Positions 56,542-64,000 of a stretch of 64,000 nt of DNA are shown piece by piece (position 1 is the stretch's first letter; the number at the start of each line of letters is the position of its first letter). The DNA is taken from contig NZ_KB908215.1 of NCBI RefSeq assembly GCF_000382365.1, positions 434,001 through 498,000 of the forward strand, given 5' to 3'. Source of the DNA: Pannonibacter phragmitetus DSM 14782 (GTDB taxonomy: Bacteria > Pseudomonadota > Alphaproteobacteria > Rhizobiales > Stappiaceae). The translations under genes were made by a program, and so were the position numbers. Below the pieces are notes generated by a model. It did not search any database and was not told where the DNA came from. It saw only the letters and a list, made by a program, of their open reading frames with translations.

Positions 56542-58071
56542 ATGGTGCTACGAATGGCCAACCCAAGCAAGAACAAGTACGGGGTCTATATGTTCCGCGT
56601 GCGGGTTCCTGCGGACCTAGTTCACCTTGTCGGCAAGAAGGTGCAATCCTGTTCCCTTGGCACGAAAGACCCCAAGGCCGCACGGGAGCGGTTCCTTGCA
56701 AAGCTCAATGAAGTGGAGCGGGAATATACGACCCTGCGCGCCAGCCTACAGGCCGGACCTGAGGCACTGCCCTACGCCCAGATTGCCGCCCTGGCGGGAG
56801 AAATCTACAGGGGCCTTGCCGCCGAAGCAGAGCAAGCAGCGAGCCCGCACGAACTGGAGATGTTCTTTGAAGGGGTTTGCGCCCGTGCCAATGACCGGCA
56901 ATGGCTGGACAGTCTTGCAGCCGCCACCCTGCGGGAGCACGGCCTAGCAGCAAGCACGGGCAATCAGAAGGCAATCGTTGACGAATTGCAGCAGAGGACA
57001 TTCCCCATGCTGGCCCGCCGCGTTGATCAAATGCAGCGGGGCGATTTTACAACAGACCGCAATCTGTCCCGCTTCCCTGCCGTATCGCTCTCACAGCAGC
57101 CCGCAACGCCCGGCACAACGCTGGATGATCTGTTTGACCTATGGAAGCGCGACCATCTGGCGAACGGCAGGAACGCAAAGACAGCCCGCGACTATCGGGC
57201 AGTGATCGACAAGTTCAAGCGGTGGCTTGGGCATAATGACCCCCGGCAGGTTTCGCGCGGCATCATTCGGGAGTACCTGGACCATCTGGTTCACGGGGTC
57301 GGCCTCACAACGAAAACCGTGAACGGCAAGCATCTGACGTGCATCAAGGCCGTCTTCAGGGCGGGCTATGAGCGGGAGCGCATTCCAGACAACCCCGCCG
57401 CAGATGCGCGGATGCCCGTTGCGCCCAGACCCCAGACACGCCCAAAGGGCTATACCGATGCGGAGGCCCGGCTCATTCTGAAGCTGGCGAACGCTGCGGA
57501 CCAGCCCACAGGCAGCGGGACAAGAGAACGGCGCTCTGTCTACAGCTTGCGGGCACGGCGTTGGGTGCCTTGGGTCCTGTGCTACACGGGCGCGCGGGTG
57601 GCTGAAATCACCCAGCTACGCAAGCAAGACATTCTGGAACAGGAGGGCATCCCCTTCCTGCGGATCACACCTGAAGCCGGGAGCGTGAAGACAGGCGAAT
57701 ACCGGGACGTGCCCATTCATCCGCACCTTGTTGAACTGGGGTTCCTGTCATTCGTTGCGGCCTGTCCTGAAGGCCCCCTGTTCTATGACCCCAAGCGGGC
57801 GGACAGCGGCACCCCACCGGCCCAATGGGCTGGCAACGCTCTGCGGCGCTGGCTGGTTCAGGAGCTTGGTGACCAGATGCCGGACGTTGCGCCGAACCAT
57901 GCGTGGCGGCACCGGTTCAAGACTGTAGGGCGGACGGCAGGAATTGAGGCGGGCTATCTTGATGCGCTTCAAGGCCACAGACCCCGAACGGCAGGGGAGG
58001 CATACGGCCATGTGAGCCTTGAAACGCTTCACCGGGAGTTGCTGAAGGTTCCCCGGCTCACCGTGGACTAG
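56542..58071 (+). CDS. Tyrosine-type site-specific recombinase (integrase)
   Basis: A 509-residue integrase. An N-terminal arm/DUF6538-like region (YMFRVRVPADLV) is followed by a SAM-like core-binding domain at about residues 190-290 and the catalytic domain. Catalytic residues are Arg in CYTGARVAEITQL, the His-x-x-Arg of NHAWRHRFKT, His in LQGHRPRT and the nucleophile Tyr in EAYGHVSLETL. All appear intact, so it could be active. It begins 80 bp from the tRNA end, the usual place for the integrase of a tRNA-targeting element. The ATG at 56554 is an alternative start. Confidence 0.93.
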   Translation: MVLRMANPSKNKYGVYMFRVRVPADLVHLVGKKVQSCSLGTKDPKAARERFLAKLNEVEREYTTLRASLQAGPEALPYAQIAALAGEIYRGLAAEAEQAASPHELEMFFEGVCARANDRQWLDSLAAATLREHGLAASTGNQKAIVDELQQRTFPMLARRVDQMQRGDFTTDRNLSRFPAVSLSQQPATPGTTLDDLFDLWKRDHLANGRNAKTARDYRAVIDKFKRWLGHNDPRQVSRGIIREYLDHLVHGVGLTTKTVNGKHLTCIKAVFRAGYERERIPDNPAADARMPVAPRPQTRPKGYTDAEARLILKLANAADQPTGSGTRERRSVYSLRARRWVPWVLCYTGARVAEITQLRKQDILEQEGIPFLRITPEAGSVKTGEYRDVPIHPHLVELGFLSFVAACPEGPLFYDPKRADSGTPPAQWAGNALRRWLVQELGDQMPDVAPNHAWRHRFKTVGRTAGIEAGYLDALQGHRPRTAGEAYGHVSLETLHRELLKVPRLTVD

Positions 58072-58182
58072 CCGCCAGCTTTCCGCGCTGGGCGCTGGGG
58101 GAAGACCCCATGTCCGGACGCTCTGCCTTGTGCCAACAGGGCCGGGGTCTTCCTCAAGCCCTGCCTTGCGCTGGGCGTAGCG

Positions 58183-58317
58183 TCAGCCCTCCTGCGCGGT
58201 CTTGCGGCTCAGGATGGGACGGGCGGCAAATTCCCACCAGAAGGCGAAGGCGCGCGTCTCGGCATAGATGCTACTGCGCGTGATTTCCAGTTCAAAAGCG
58301 GCGGTACGAATGAGCAT
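58183..58317 (-). CDS. Possible 44-residue small protein in the element
   Basis: A short frame with AAAGGA nine bases before its ATG, encoding MLIRTAAFELEITRSSIYAE, then TRAFAFWWEFAARP and a basic end. The FWWEF aromatic cluster looks like a real peptide rather than random translation, but I cannot name a family. It is the only other candidate gene of the element. Confidence 0.35.
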   Translation of the reverse strand: MLIRTAAFELEITRSSIYAETRAFAFWWEFAARPILSRKTAQEG

Positions 58318-59295
58318 GAAGGCGGTCCTTTCGATGACTTGGGGCCCGCACAATGCAGGACCTACAGCAGCCAAAATGTACCGGAATAGCCGGACAGCGG
58401 CAATACATTCCTAAATGCAAACATTCTCCACAAGCATCTGATATAGCTACGGTTTCAGCGATTTCTCGCTCTCATATCGGCATGTGAGACGTTCCGGGTG
58501 GACGAGCCCCCGCCTTCGCCCGCCAAGAGCCTTCCGATGGATTGAGCCTGTCCCGCTCTTGTATCTGCATTAGGCCATGCATACATACAGCGATAGGCTG
58601 GACCATAGGAGAACGTTAGGCCATGGCATAGGCTCTCTATGACCCTATGCTCCATCCTAACCAGAGCCCTATAGCTCTACCTACCATATAACTGTGTGTT
58701 TGGGCTTACCGTATGGATAGGGGTGTCGTTAGACTGTCCGCCCGCGAAAATCCACAGAAACAGCCCTCAGAAGCGCTTCGTCGCACAATTTGACCCAGCA
58801 TAGCGAAAAACAGAAAACCCTCTCCACGGGCCTTAAAATCAATCTACGGGCATTCGGCACAAAACAGACTGCGTGCATGTGCGCATATGCGTAAGTAATG
58901 CTGACCCATTTCAAGGGCAGCAAGGCACGGCTGACCTATCGCCCGGCTTGGCGCCTGTCCGTGCCCTGCCCTGAATTGCATGTTCTGTATCAGGTAGCGG
59001 AAAGCCTAGGCTTTTGGCCGGACTTGTGCCCCGAACGGTGGCCCAGCCCCAGCGGCAGCATGGCTTTGCAGGGGAAACAAAGCTGATCCCCCACGGCCTG
59101 ATCGTGGGTGCCTTTGCATGGCGGGCGCGTGGGGGAAACTGGTGCGCATTCATCATGAGATATGGGCGCGCGAATATCCGCCCCATTTTTTAGGCCGGAC
59201 CCCCAGCCCCTTCGGCACGGCACTCATGCACAAGGCAATCGACACGACCCCGGAAACCCATTACATTTCAATGCACCAGAACCACAGGACGGGTC
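58318..59295. other. Non-coding right half of the element, with short repeats
   Basis: Close to 1 kb without a convincing gene. Between 58560 and 58700 short sequences recur: TTAGGCCATG (58570-58579, 58616-58625) and ATAGGCT (58593-58599, 58628-58634), with further CATAGG variants. They could be recombinase arm sites, excision-factor sites or origin iterons. GGGGAAAC occurs twice near 59070 and 59130. Confidence 0.45.
58570..58634. repeat. Cluster of short direct repeats
   Basis: Two copies of TTAGGCCATG 46 bp apart and two copies of ATAGGCT 35 bp apart interleave here, inside the non-coding half of the element. The pattern resembles iterons or arm-type binding sites. Confidence 0.5.
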
Positions 59296-59319
59296 TTCAA
59301 TCCTCTCTGGCAGCACCAT
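59296..59319 (+). repeat. attR: second copy of the 24-bp direct repeat
   Basis: Identical over 24 bp to the tRNA-Thr end at 56440-56463; the bases before and after differ. It marks the right junction of the element. Confidence 0.9.
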
Positions 59320-59343
59320 TTTTCACCGTTAAATCGCAGAGCT

Positions 59344-59372
59344 TTGGCAAAACTTGCTGGTCGCGCTATAGT
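59344..59372 (+). promoter_or_regulatory. Promoter of the toxin-antitoxin pair
   Basis: -35 TTGGCA (59344-59349) and -10 TATAGT (59367-59372) with an ideal 17-bp spacer, 25 bp before the antitoxin start. Confidence 0.7.
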
Positions 59373-59397
59373 AGCCGCGAAACCGGAGAAAAGCCGT

Positions 59398-59664
59398 ATG
59401 GCAACGATGAACGTAAGCTTGCCAGCCGATATGCTGGATTTCGTGGAAGATGAAGTCGCACAAGGTGAGTATGCCACCTCCAGCGAAGTCATCCGCGATG
59501 CCCTGCGCTTGCTCCAGCATGAAAAGGCCGCCGAACAGGAGCGCCTCGCCCTTCTCAGCCGGGAAATTTCCGTTGGCCTCGACGACATGCGCGCAGGCCG
59601 CACCACGTCGAAGACTGCGGCGGAGATTGCGCAGGAGATCCGGCAGGAACTCGAAGGCGAATGA
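59398..59664 (+). CDS. ParD-family antitoxin
   Basis: An 88-residue ribbon-helix-helix antitoxin: MATMNVSLPADMLDFVEDEV (strand and first helix), then ATSSEVIRDALRLL (second helix), and a charged C-terminal helix for toxin binding. It should neutralise the following ParE and repress the promoter in front. It begins at the ATG with GGAG upstream; the frame opens further up at 59344, inside the promoter. It overlaps the toxin gene by four bases. Confidence 0.92.
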   Translation: MATMNVSLPADMLDFVEDEVAQGEYATSSEVIRDALRLLQHEKAAEQERLALLSREISVGLDDMRAGRTTSKTAAEIAQEIRQELEGE

Positions 59665-60026
59665 CGCATTCCCTCACTGCAGCAGCCGAGCGCGACATTC
59701 GCAACATACTGAGGGAAACGATCAAAGCATTCGGCGTCAGGCAGCTCTCTGTCTACGCAGGGATTATAGATCGTGGCATAGAATTGGTCACAAAAAATCC
59801 TGAGCGCGGCGGATCTCTTGACAGATCACAGATCGCGGCGGGTGTCCGGCTTTTTCATTTGGAGCTTGCAGCAGGCAGGCGCGGCGGCGCCGCACACTGC
59901 CTTTACTACATCAAGGGCCTCCTGCCGGACGGAGGCAGCGGCGTCATCATCCTGCGCGTGCTGCATGAGAGCATGGAGCCAAGGCACAAAATCATAAGGG
60001 CCCTGCGCCAAGATCAGCAGCCATAA
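59661..60026 (+). CDS. ParE/RelE-family toxin
   Basis: A 121-residue toxin of the ParE/RelE fold: the N-terminal TAAAERDIRNILRETIKAFG helix pair and the core RLFHLELAAG ... ILRVLHESMEPRH. The ILRVLHxxM motif is characteristic of ParE, which targets gyrase. It is translationally coupled with the antitoxin and ends 4 bp before the convergent dehydratase gene. It lies outside the direct repeat of the element. Confidence 0.9.
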   Translation: MTHSLTAAAERDIRNILRETIKAFGVRQLSVYAGIIDRGIELVTKNPERGGSLDRSQIAAGVRLFHLELAAGRRGGAAHCLYYIKGLLPDGGSGVIILRVLHESMEPRHKIIRALRQDQQP

Positions 60027-60029
60027 CCC

Positions 60030-61943
60030 TCACTCCGCCTGCGGCATACCCGCTGGCCTCAACGCCCGTTTCTGGGCGGAGATGCGGAAGGGGGCGTTGG
60101 GGGCGCCGTAGCCGGCGTAGTTGCCGCCGCGCTGGACGAATTCGAAGAACAGCCCTTCCGGACGGGTCTGAGAATAAAGCTGGAAGAAGCTGCCGCCTGC
60201 ATCCTCGTCGTAGAGCACGTTAGCCGCCTTCATGCGCGCCACCAATGCCGGATTGAGGCCGAAGCGGGCTTCGACGTCAGCATAGTAGTTGGCGCCGATC
60301 TGCAGGATGGGGAAGCCACGGGCACTGAGCGCGGCTGCGGTGGCAAAGATGTCATCCGTGGCAAAGGCGATATGCTGGACGGAGGAGCCGAAGCTTTCCT
60401 TCACGAAGCGCCCGGCCAGCGTGTGGCGGGCTTCCGAACCGTTGAGCGTGACGCGCAGCGCGCCGGTTTCCACCGCCTGCGACTTCACCAGCCCGTCCGG
60501 ATCGGCCACATCCACCATGGGCGCGCGGCGGGCATCGAACAGGGCGTGGTAGAACAGCGACCAGCTGAGCATCTCGTCATGCGCCATGGTCTGGGCGATG
60601 TGGTCGATGCGCGTCAGCCCGGCGCCTGCGGAGGCATCCGCCTTGCCGGCACCAGCCTTGCCGGAATCGGGCAGCGGGCGGAAGTCCACATCCCACAGGC
60701 GGCCCAGCATCTCCCCGCCATCGACAAAGCGCAGCAGGCTTCCGCCATGACCGCGCACCGCAGGAATGGCAAGCTCCCCTTCGGAGATATGGCTCTGATG
60801 GGCCGGGATCAGCAGCGCCTGCGCCCGCCCGGCGGCAGCGGCGGCATCGGGCACCTTCAGCGCGATTTCGGACACGGTGGTGCCGTGGGTGACATAGGCG
60901 GTGTGGGCAAAGCCGGTGACGGCCGTGTTGACGAGGATGTTCACCGCCCCCTGGCTCCAGCGCGTCACCGGCTTGGAGACGTGTCGCGCCACGGGCGCAA
61001 AGCCTGCCGCCGTCAGGAAGGCGGCGATGGCCGGTTCTTCCGCTTCCGAGGTGGCAATTTCGAGGAACTCGACACCTTCCACGGGGGCAGGCGCGGGGAA
61101 ATGCGGCAGGTCGACGGTCAGCGCCGGTTCGGCCCGGCGCACCCGGTCCTGCAGGTCGATGAGGCTGCGGTGGCCGTCCAGCGCCACAAGGCGCGGCAGG
61201 CCGGCGCGGAACTGGTCGTTGAAGATCTCAAGCGACAGCGGCCCGGAATAACCGGTGGAGAGCACCGCCCGCATGAAGCCGGTCACATCCAGATCCCCCT
61301 CGCCCGGCATGTTGCGGAAGTGGCGCGACCAGTAGAGCAGGTCCATGGGAATGGCCGGAGCATCGGCCAGCTGCACGAAGAAGATGCGGTCGCCGGGAAT
61401 GGCGCGGATCGAATCCGGCGAAATGCCACGCCCGAGCGTGTGGAAACTGTCGAGGATCAGACCGATGCGCGGATGGTCCGCACGGCGCACCACTTCCCAG
61501 GCATCGCGGTGGTCGTTGACGTGCCGCCCCCAGGCCAGCGCCTCGAATCCGGCGCGCACGCCGAAACGGGCTGCAAGCTCGCCCAGTTCGTGGAAGTCCT
61601 GCGCCATCCGGTCGATACCGCCCATGGCCGCCGGATGCACGGAGGAACAGACCAGCATCAGGTCGGTGCCCAGCTGGTTCATCAGGTCGAACTTGCGCGC
61701 CGCACGGGCAAAGGCGCGGGCGCGGTAGGGTTCCGGCAGGCCCTCGAAGTCGCGGAAGGGCTGAAACAGGGTGATGGTCAGCCCGTGATCGCGCACCATG
61801 CGGCCCACATCGGCGGGGCTCAGGTCCGAGGCGATGAAATCCTGCTCGAAGATCTCGATCCCCTGGAAGCCTGCCTTGGCGATGGCCTCCAGCTTGACCG
61901 GCAGATTGCCCGAGATGGAAACGGTGGCGATCGAATTCAGCAT
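60030..61943 (-). CDS. quiC: Bifunctional 3-dehydroshikimate dehydratase / HPPD-like protein (QuiC-type)
   Basis: A 637-residue two-part protein. The N-terminal half (1-270) is an AP-endonuclease-2-type TIM barrel with the metal ligands in GFEALAWG, LDSFHTLG, VQLAD and LEIFND, matching QuiC-type dehydroshikimate dehydratases that form protocatechuate. The C-terminal half (about 290-620) resembles hydroxyphenylpyruvate dioxygenase, with iron ligands in RIDHIAQT, VQHIAFATDD and LFFEFVQRGG. This fusion is the known QuiC1 layout. The frame extends to 62048; MLNSIATVSI is the start. The operon context supports shikimate use. Confidence 0.9.
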   Translation of the reverse strand: MLNSIATVSISGNLPVKLEAIAKAGFQGIEIFEQDFIASDLSPADVGRMVRDHGLTITLFQPFRDFEGLPEPYRARAFARAARKFDLMNQLGTDLMLVCSSVHPAAMGGIDRMAQDFHELGELAARFGVRAGFEALAWGRHVNDHRDAWEVVRRADHPRIGLILDSFHTLGRGISPDSIRAIPGDRIFFVQLADAPAIPMDLLYWSRHFRNMPGEGDLDVTGFMRAVLSTGYSGPLSLEIFNDQFRAGLPRLVALDGHRSLIDLQDRVRRAEPALTVDLPHFPAPAPVEGVEFLEIATSEAEEPAIAAFLTAAGFAPVARHVSKPVTRWSQGAVNILVNTAVTGFAHTAYVTHGTTVSEIALKVPDAAAAAGRAQALLIPAHQSHISEGELAIPAVRGHGGSLLRFVDGGEMLGRLWDVDFRPLPDSGKAGAGKADASAGAGLTRIDHIAQTMAHDEMLSWSLFYHALFDARRAPMVDVADPDGLVKSQAVETGALRVTLNGSEARHTLAGRFVKESFGSSVQHIAFATDDIFATAAALSARGFPILQIGANYYADVEARFGLNPALVARMKAANVLYDEDAGGSFFQLYSQTRPEGLFFEFVQRGGNYAGYGAPNAPFRISAQKRALRPAGMPQAE

Positions 61944-61947
61944 CGGT

Positions 61948-62814
61948 TCACTCCGGCTTGAGAAGATCCTGGCGCAGGCGGCCATGATCGAGCGGCAGTC
62001 CTGTGAAGATGGCCCAGGCATCGACGCCCTGCCCGAAGAATAGCTCATAGCCCGAGATGATGGTCAGGCCTTCGGCTTCCGCATCTTTGAGGAAAGGCGT
62101 ATCGACCGGCGTGTAGACCGCATCGAACACCCAGGCAGCGCCCGTCATGAATGCCCGCTCCAGCGGCGTGCCGCCGTAGCCGACCATGCCGACGGGCGTG
62201 CAGTTGATGAGGCCGCTGGCGCCCGCGGCAAGCTCTGCTGCCTCCGGTCCGGTGCGGGTGACGAGGTCCGGCCGCACGGCTTTCAGCGCTTCGGCCAGCG
62301 CATCGGCCTTGGCCACATCCCGGTCCGCAATGCGGATCTCCGAAAGGCCAAGGGCGATGAGGCCGAAGGCCACCGCCTTGCCGACACCCCCTGCCCCGAT
62401 CATCAGAACGGGACCGGGCGCCGCATCGCCGCGCAAGGCCCGGTAGGCGGCGATGAAGCCGGAATAGTCGGTGTTGAAGCCGCGCGCCTTGCCGTCCTCG
62501 AAGATCACCGTATTGACCGCCCCGATGGCCCGCACCAGCGGATCATCGACCTGAACCTTGGCCGCCGCCCGCTCCTTGTAGGGATAGGTGACGTTGACGC
62601 CCCGGTAGCCATCTGCCGCCACATGGGCAAAGAGAGGGTCGAATTCCATGCCCATCTCCCGTGGCACCAGCCGGTCATAGGTCACCGTGCGCCCGTTCTG
62701 CAGCCCCGCCAGCACATGCAGGCGGGGAGAGGATGAGGCGGCGATGTTGTCGCCGATGAGGCCGAGGCGGATGGTGCCGGTCTGCGGCACGGCAGCGGGA
62801 GAGGATGCGGACAT
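61948..62814 (-). CDS. Shikimate (quinate) dehydrogenase
   Basis: A 288-residue AroE-fold dehydrogenase with catalytic Lys in NVTYPYKE, Asp in FNTDYSGF and the nucleotide-binding GAGGVGKAVAFGL. In this operon it is probably the catabolic enzyme (shikimate or quinate to the dehydro form), not biosynthetic AroE, since it is flanked by a transporter and QuiC. The start MSASSPAAV is the likely one. It begins 6 bp after the transporter gene stop. Confidence 0.9.
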   Translation of the reverse strand: MSASSPAAVPQTGTIRLGLIGDNIAASSSPRLHVLAGLQNGRTVTYDRLVPREMGMEFDPLFAHVAADGYRGVNVTYPYKERAAAKVQVDDPLVRAIGAVNTVIFEDGKARGFNTDYSGFIAAYRALRGDAAPGPVLMIGAGGVGKAVAFGLIALGLSEIRIADRDVAKADALAEALKAVRPDLVTRTGPEAAELAAGASGLINCTPVGMVGYGGTPLERAFMTGAAWVFDAVYTPVDTPFLKDAEAEGLTIISGYELFFGQGVDAWAIFTGLPLDHGRLRQDLLKPE

Positions 62815-62820
62815 GGCGTG

Positions 62821-64000
62821 TCAGGCTCGCTTGCGGAAAATGCGGCGCCAGAGCGGCGTCTTGGACAGAAGGATCAGCACCACACCGGCCATCAGCGTGG
62901 CCGAAAGCGGGCTGGTGAGAATGCCCTTGAACAGCATGGGCAGGCTTTCCTGCTCCGAGATGATGGCCCGGCGCCAGTTGTCATCCAGAAGGCGCGACAG
63001 GATCACGCCGAGAATGACGGGCCCAAGGGAATAGCCGTAAAGGCGCATGAAATAGCCGAGCACGCCGAAGCCCAGCATCCAGTAGACATCCCCCAGCCGG
63101 TTGTTCACCGCATAGGCGCCGACGATGGACAGCAGCAGGATCAGCGGGATCAGCAGCCCGCGCGGCAGTTCCACCACCTTGACGAAGAGGCGGATGCCGG
63201 TGAGGCCGAAGAGCAGCATGAAGCAGTTGGCGATCATCAGCGCGCTGACGATGAACCAGAACATGTGCGGCTGCTGCACCATCAGCAGCGGCCCGGGGTT
63301 GAGGCCGTGGATGAACAGCGCGCCGATCATGATGGCCGTCACCGCATCCCCGGGGATGCCGAGCGTCATCATCGGGATGAAGGCCCCGCCGACAGCGGCG
63401 TTGTTCGCCGTCTCGGGGGCGACAAGCCCCTCGATGGCGCCCTTGCCGAAGGGTACTTCCGGATCCTTCGTCACGCGCTTGGCATGGTCATAGGCCATCA
63501 GCGCGGCAATATCCCCGCCCGTGCCGGGCAGCGCACCGACAACGACACCGATGGCCGAGGTCTGCAGCGACAGCGGCAGATGCTTGCGGATGGTGCTGAA
63601 GCGCGGAACGATGCGGCTGATCTTCTGCTTCACCGCTTCGGACTTGATCGTGTGCAATTGCATCAGGGCTTCGGACACGCCGAACATGCCGATCATCACG
63701 GCAATGAAGGAGATGCCCCCCATCAGCGACGGGGAGCCAAACGTGAAGCGCTGGTCCATGGTCAGCGGGTCGAGGCCGACAGAGCCGATCATCAGGCCCA
63801 GAGAGCCTGCGAAGACGCCCTTCACCAGGCTTTCCCCCGACAGCGAGCCAACCAGCAGCAGGCCGAGAATGGCCAGCAGCATGAAGTCGCGCGGCTGAAA
63901 GCGGATGGCGAAATCGGATACGGCAGGCGCTGCCAGGGCGAGCACCAGAATGCCGATCAGGCCGCCGAAGAAGGACATGACGGTGGTGACGCCAATGGCC
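62821..64000 (-). CDS. TctA-family tripartite transporter large permease (cut by edge)
   Basis: The C-terminal about 393 residues of a TctA-type permease; the frame continues through the window edge. Many hydrophobic helices and the motifs GALPGTGGDIAALMAY, AVGGAFIPMMTLGIPGD and IPLILLLSIVGAYAVNN are visible. Tripartite tricarboxylate transporters use a periplasmic receptor, a small TctB and this protein; the first two must lie to the right. The substrate is probably shikimate or quinate from the operon context (inference). Confidence 0.9.
   Translation of the reverse strand, partial: AIGVTTVMSFFGGLIGILVLALAAPAVSDFAIRFQPRDFMLLAILGLLLVGSLSGESLVKGVFAGSLGLMIGSVGLDPLTMDQRFTFGSPSLMGGISFIAVMIGMFGVSEALMQLHTIKSEAVKQKISRIVPRFSTIRKHLPLSLQTSAIGVVVGALPGTGGDIAALMAYDHAKRVTKDPEVPFGKGAIEGLVAPETANNAAVGGAFIPMMTLGIPGDAVTAIMIGALFIHGLNPGPLLMVQQPHMFWFIVSALMIANCFMLLFGLTGIRLFVKVVELPRGLLIPLILLLSIVGAYAVNNRLGDVYWMLGFGVLGYFMRLYGYSLGPVILGVILSRLLDDNWRRAIISEQESLPMLFKGILTSPLSATLMAGVVLILLSKTPLWRRIFRKRA

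Overview
The window is a high-GC, gene-dense alphaproteobacterial chromosome segment. The cluster murA - DUF2948 - hisD - UPF0262 - low-molecular-weight phosphatase - infA - maf - yacG, the DUF2585 membrane protein, a B12-riboswitch-controlled metE and a putative speF-type ornithine decarboxylase leader together suggest Hyphomicrobiales (Rhizobiales). No genus can be assigned from the sequence alone. Almost all of it is ordinary chromosome. The only clear mobile insertion is at 56440-59319.

Layout. 1-4099 (minus): meaB (cut by the edge), a DUF1131 lipoprotein, and an aminotransferase-asparaginase-LOG operon. 4319-7714: a single-chain MmeI-like restriction-modification enzyme whose specificity domain has lower GC than its surroundings. 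7862-13110: a small secreted proline-rich protein, a membrane class III nucleotide cyclase, an Ldh2-family dehydrogenase, a GNAT acetyltransferase and ornithine decarboxylase with a long structured leader. 13811-17341: an EF-hand protein divergent from an OmpR/EnvZ-type two-component system. 17349-20917: a perfect palindromic operator, a cobalamin riboswitch and a hairpin over the ribosome-binding site in front of metE, which overlaps a double-hotdog thioesterase gene. 20972-28137: two rRNA modification enzymes, a chemoreceptor, prfC, a DUF2585 protein and an orphan ParA. 28548-36528: a secreted alpha/beta hydrolase and two ABC importers. 36837-42930: a MarR regulator divergent from an aromatic catabolic operon (hmgA, fumarylacetoacetase, an unusual metallo-beta-lactamase-fold protein, a FAD monooxygenase, DUF2783).

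43251-49906: tRNA-Phe, then an operon pairing a TPR/beta-barrel outer-membrane protein of Slam (type XI secretion) type with a large non-lipidated FecR-domain protein that ends in a TbpB-like barrel. I read the pair as a translocon plus its surface cargo, and it is the most interesting system in the window. A periplasmic 5'-nucleotidase follows. 50154-56149: the conserved housekeeping cluster. 56388-59319: tRNA-Thr with a 2.9-kb element bounded by an exact 24-bp direct repeat and carrying essentially only a tyrosine recombinase. 59398-60026: a ParD/ParE toxin-antitoxin pair just outside the element. 60030-64000: a probable shikimate/quinate catabolic operon (TctA-type transporter, shikimate dehydrogenase, QuiC-like dehydratase).

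Functional themes. Methionine synthesis is controlled at two levels: a palindromic operator that may belong to a methionine-cycle repressor, and B12 through the riboswitch. Aromatic carbon enters through the homogentisate and the shikimate/protocatechuate routes. Several genes serve the envelope: Slam/FecR, EF-hand plus two-component system, chemoreceptor and nucleotidase. All assignments come from motif reading. No database search was run.
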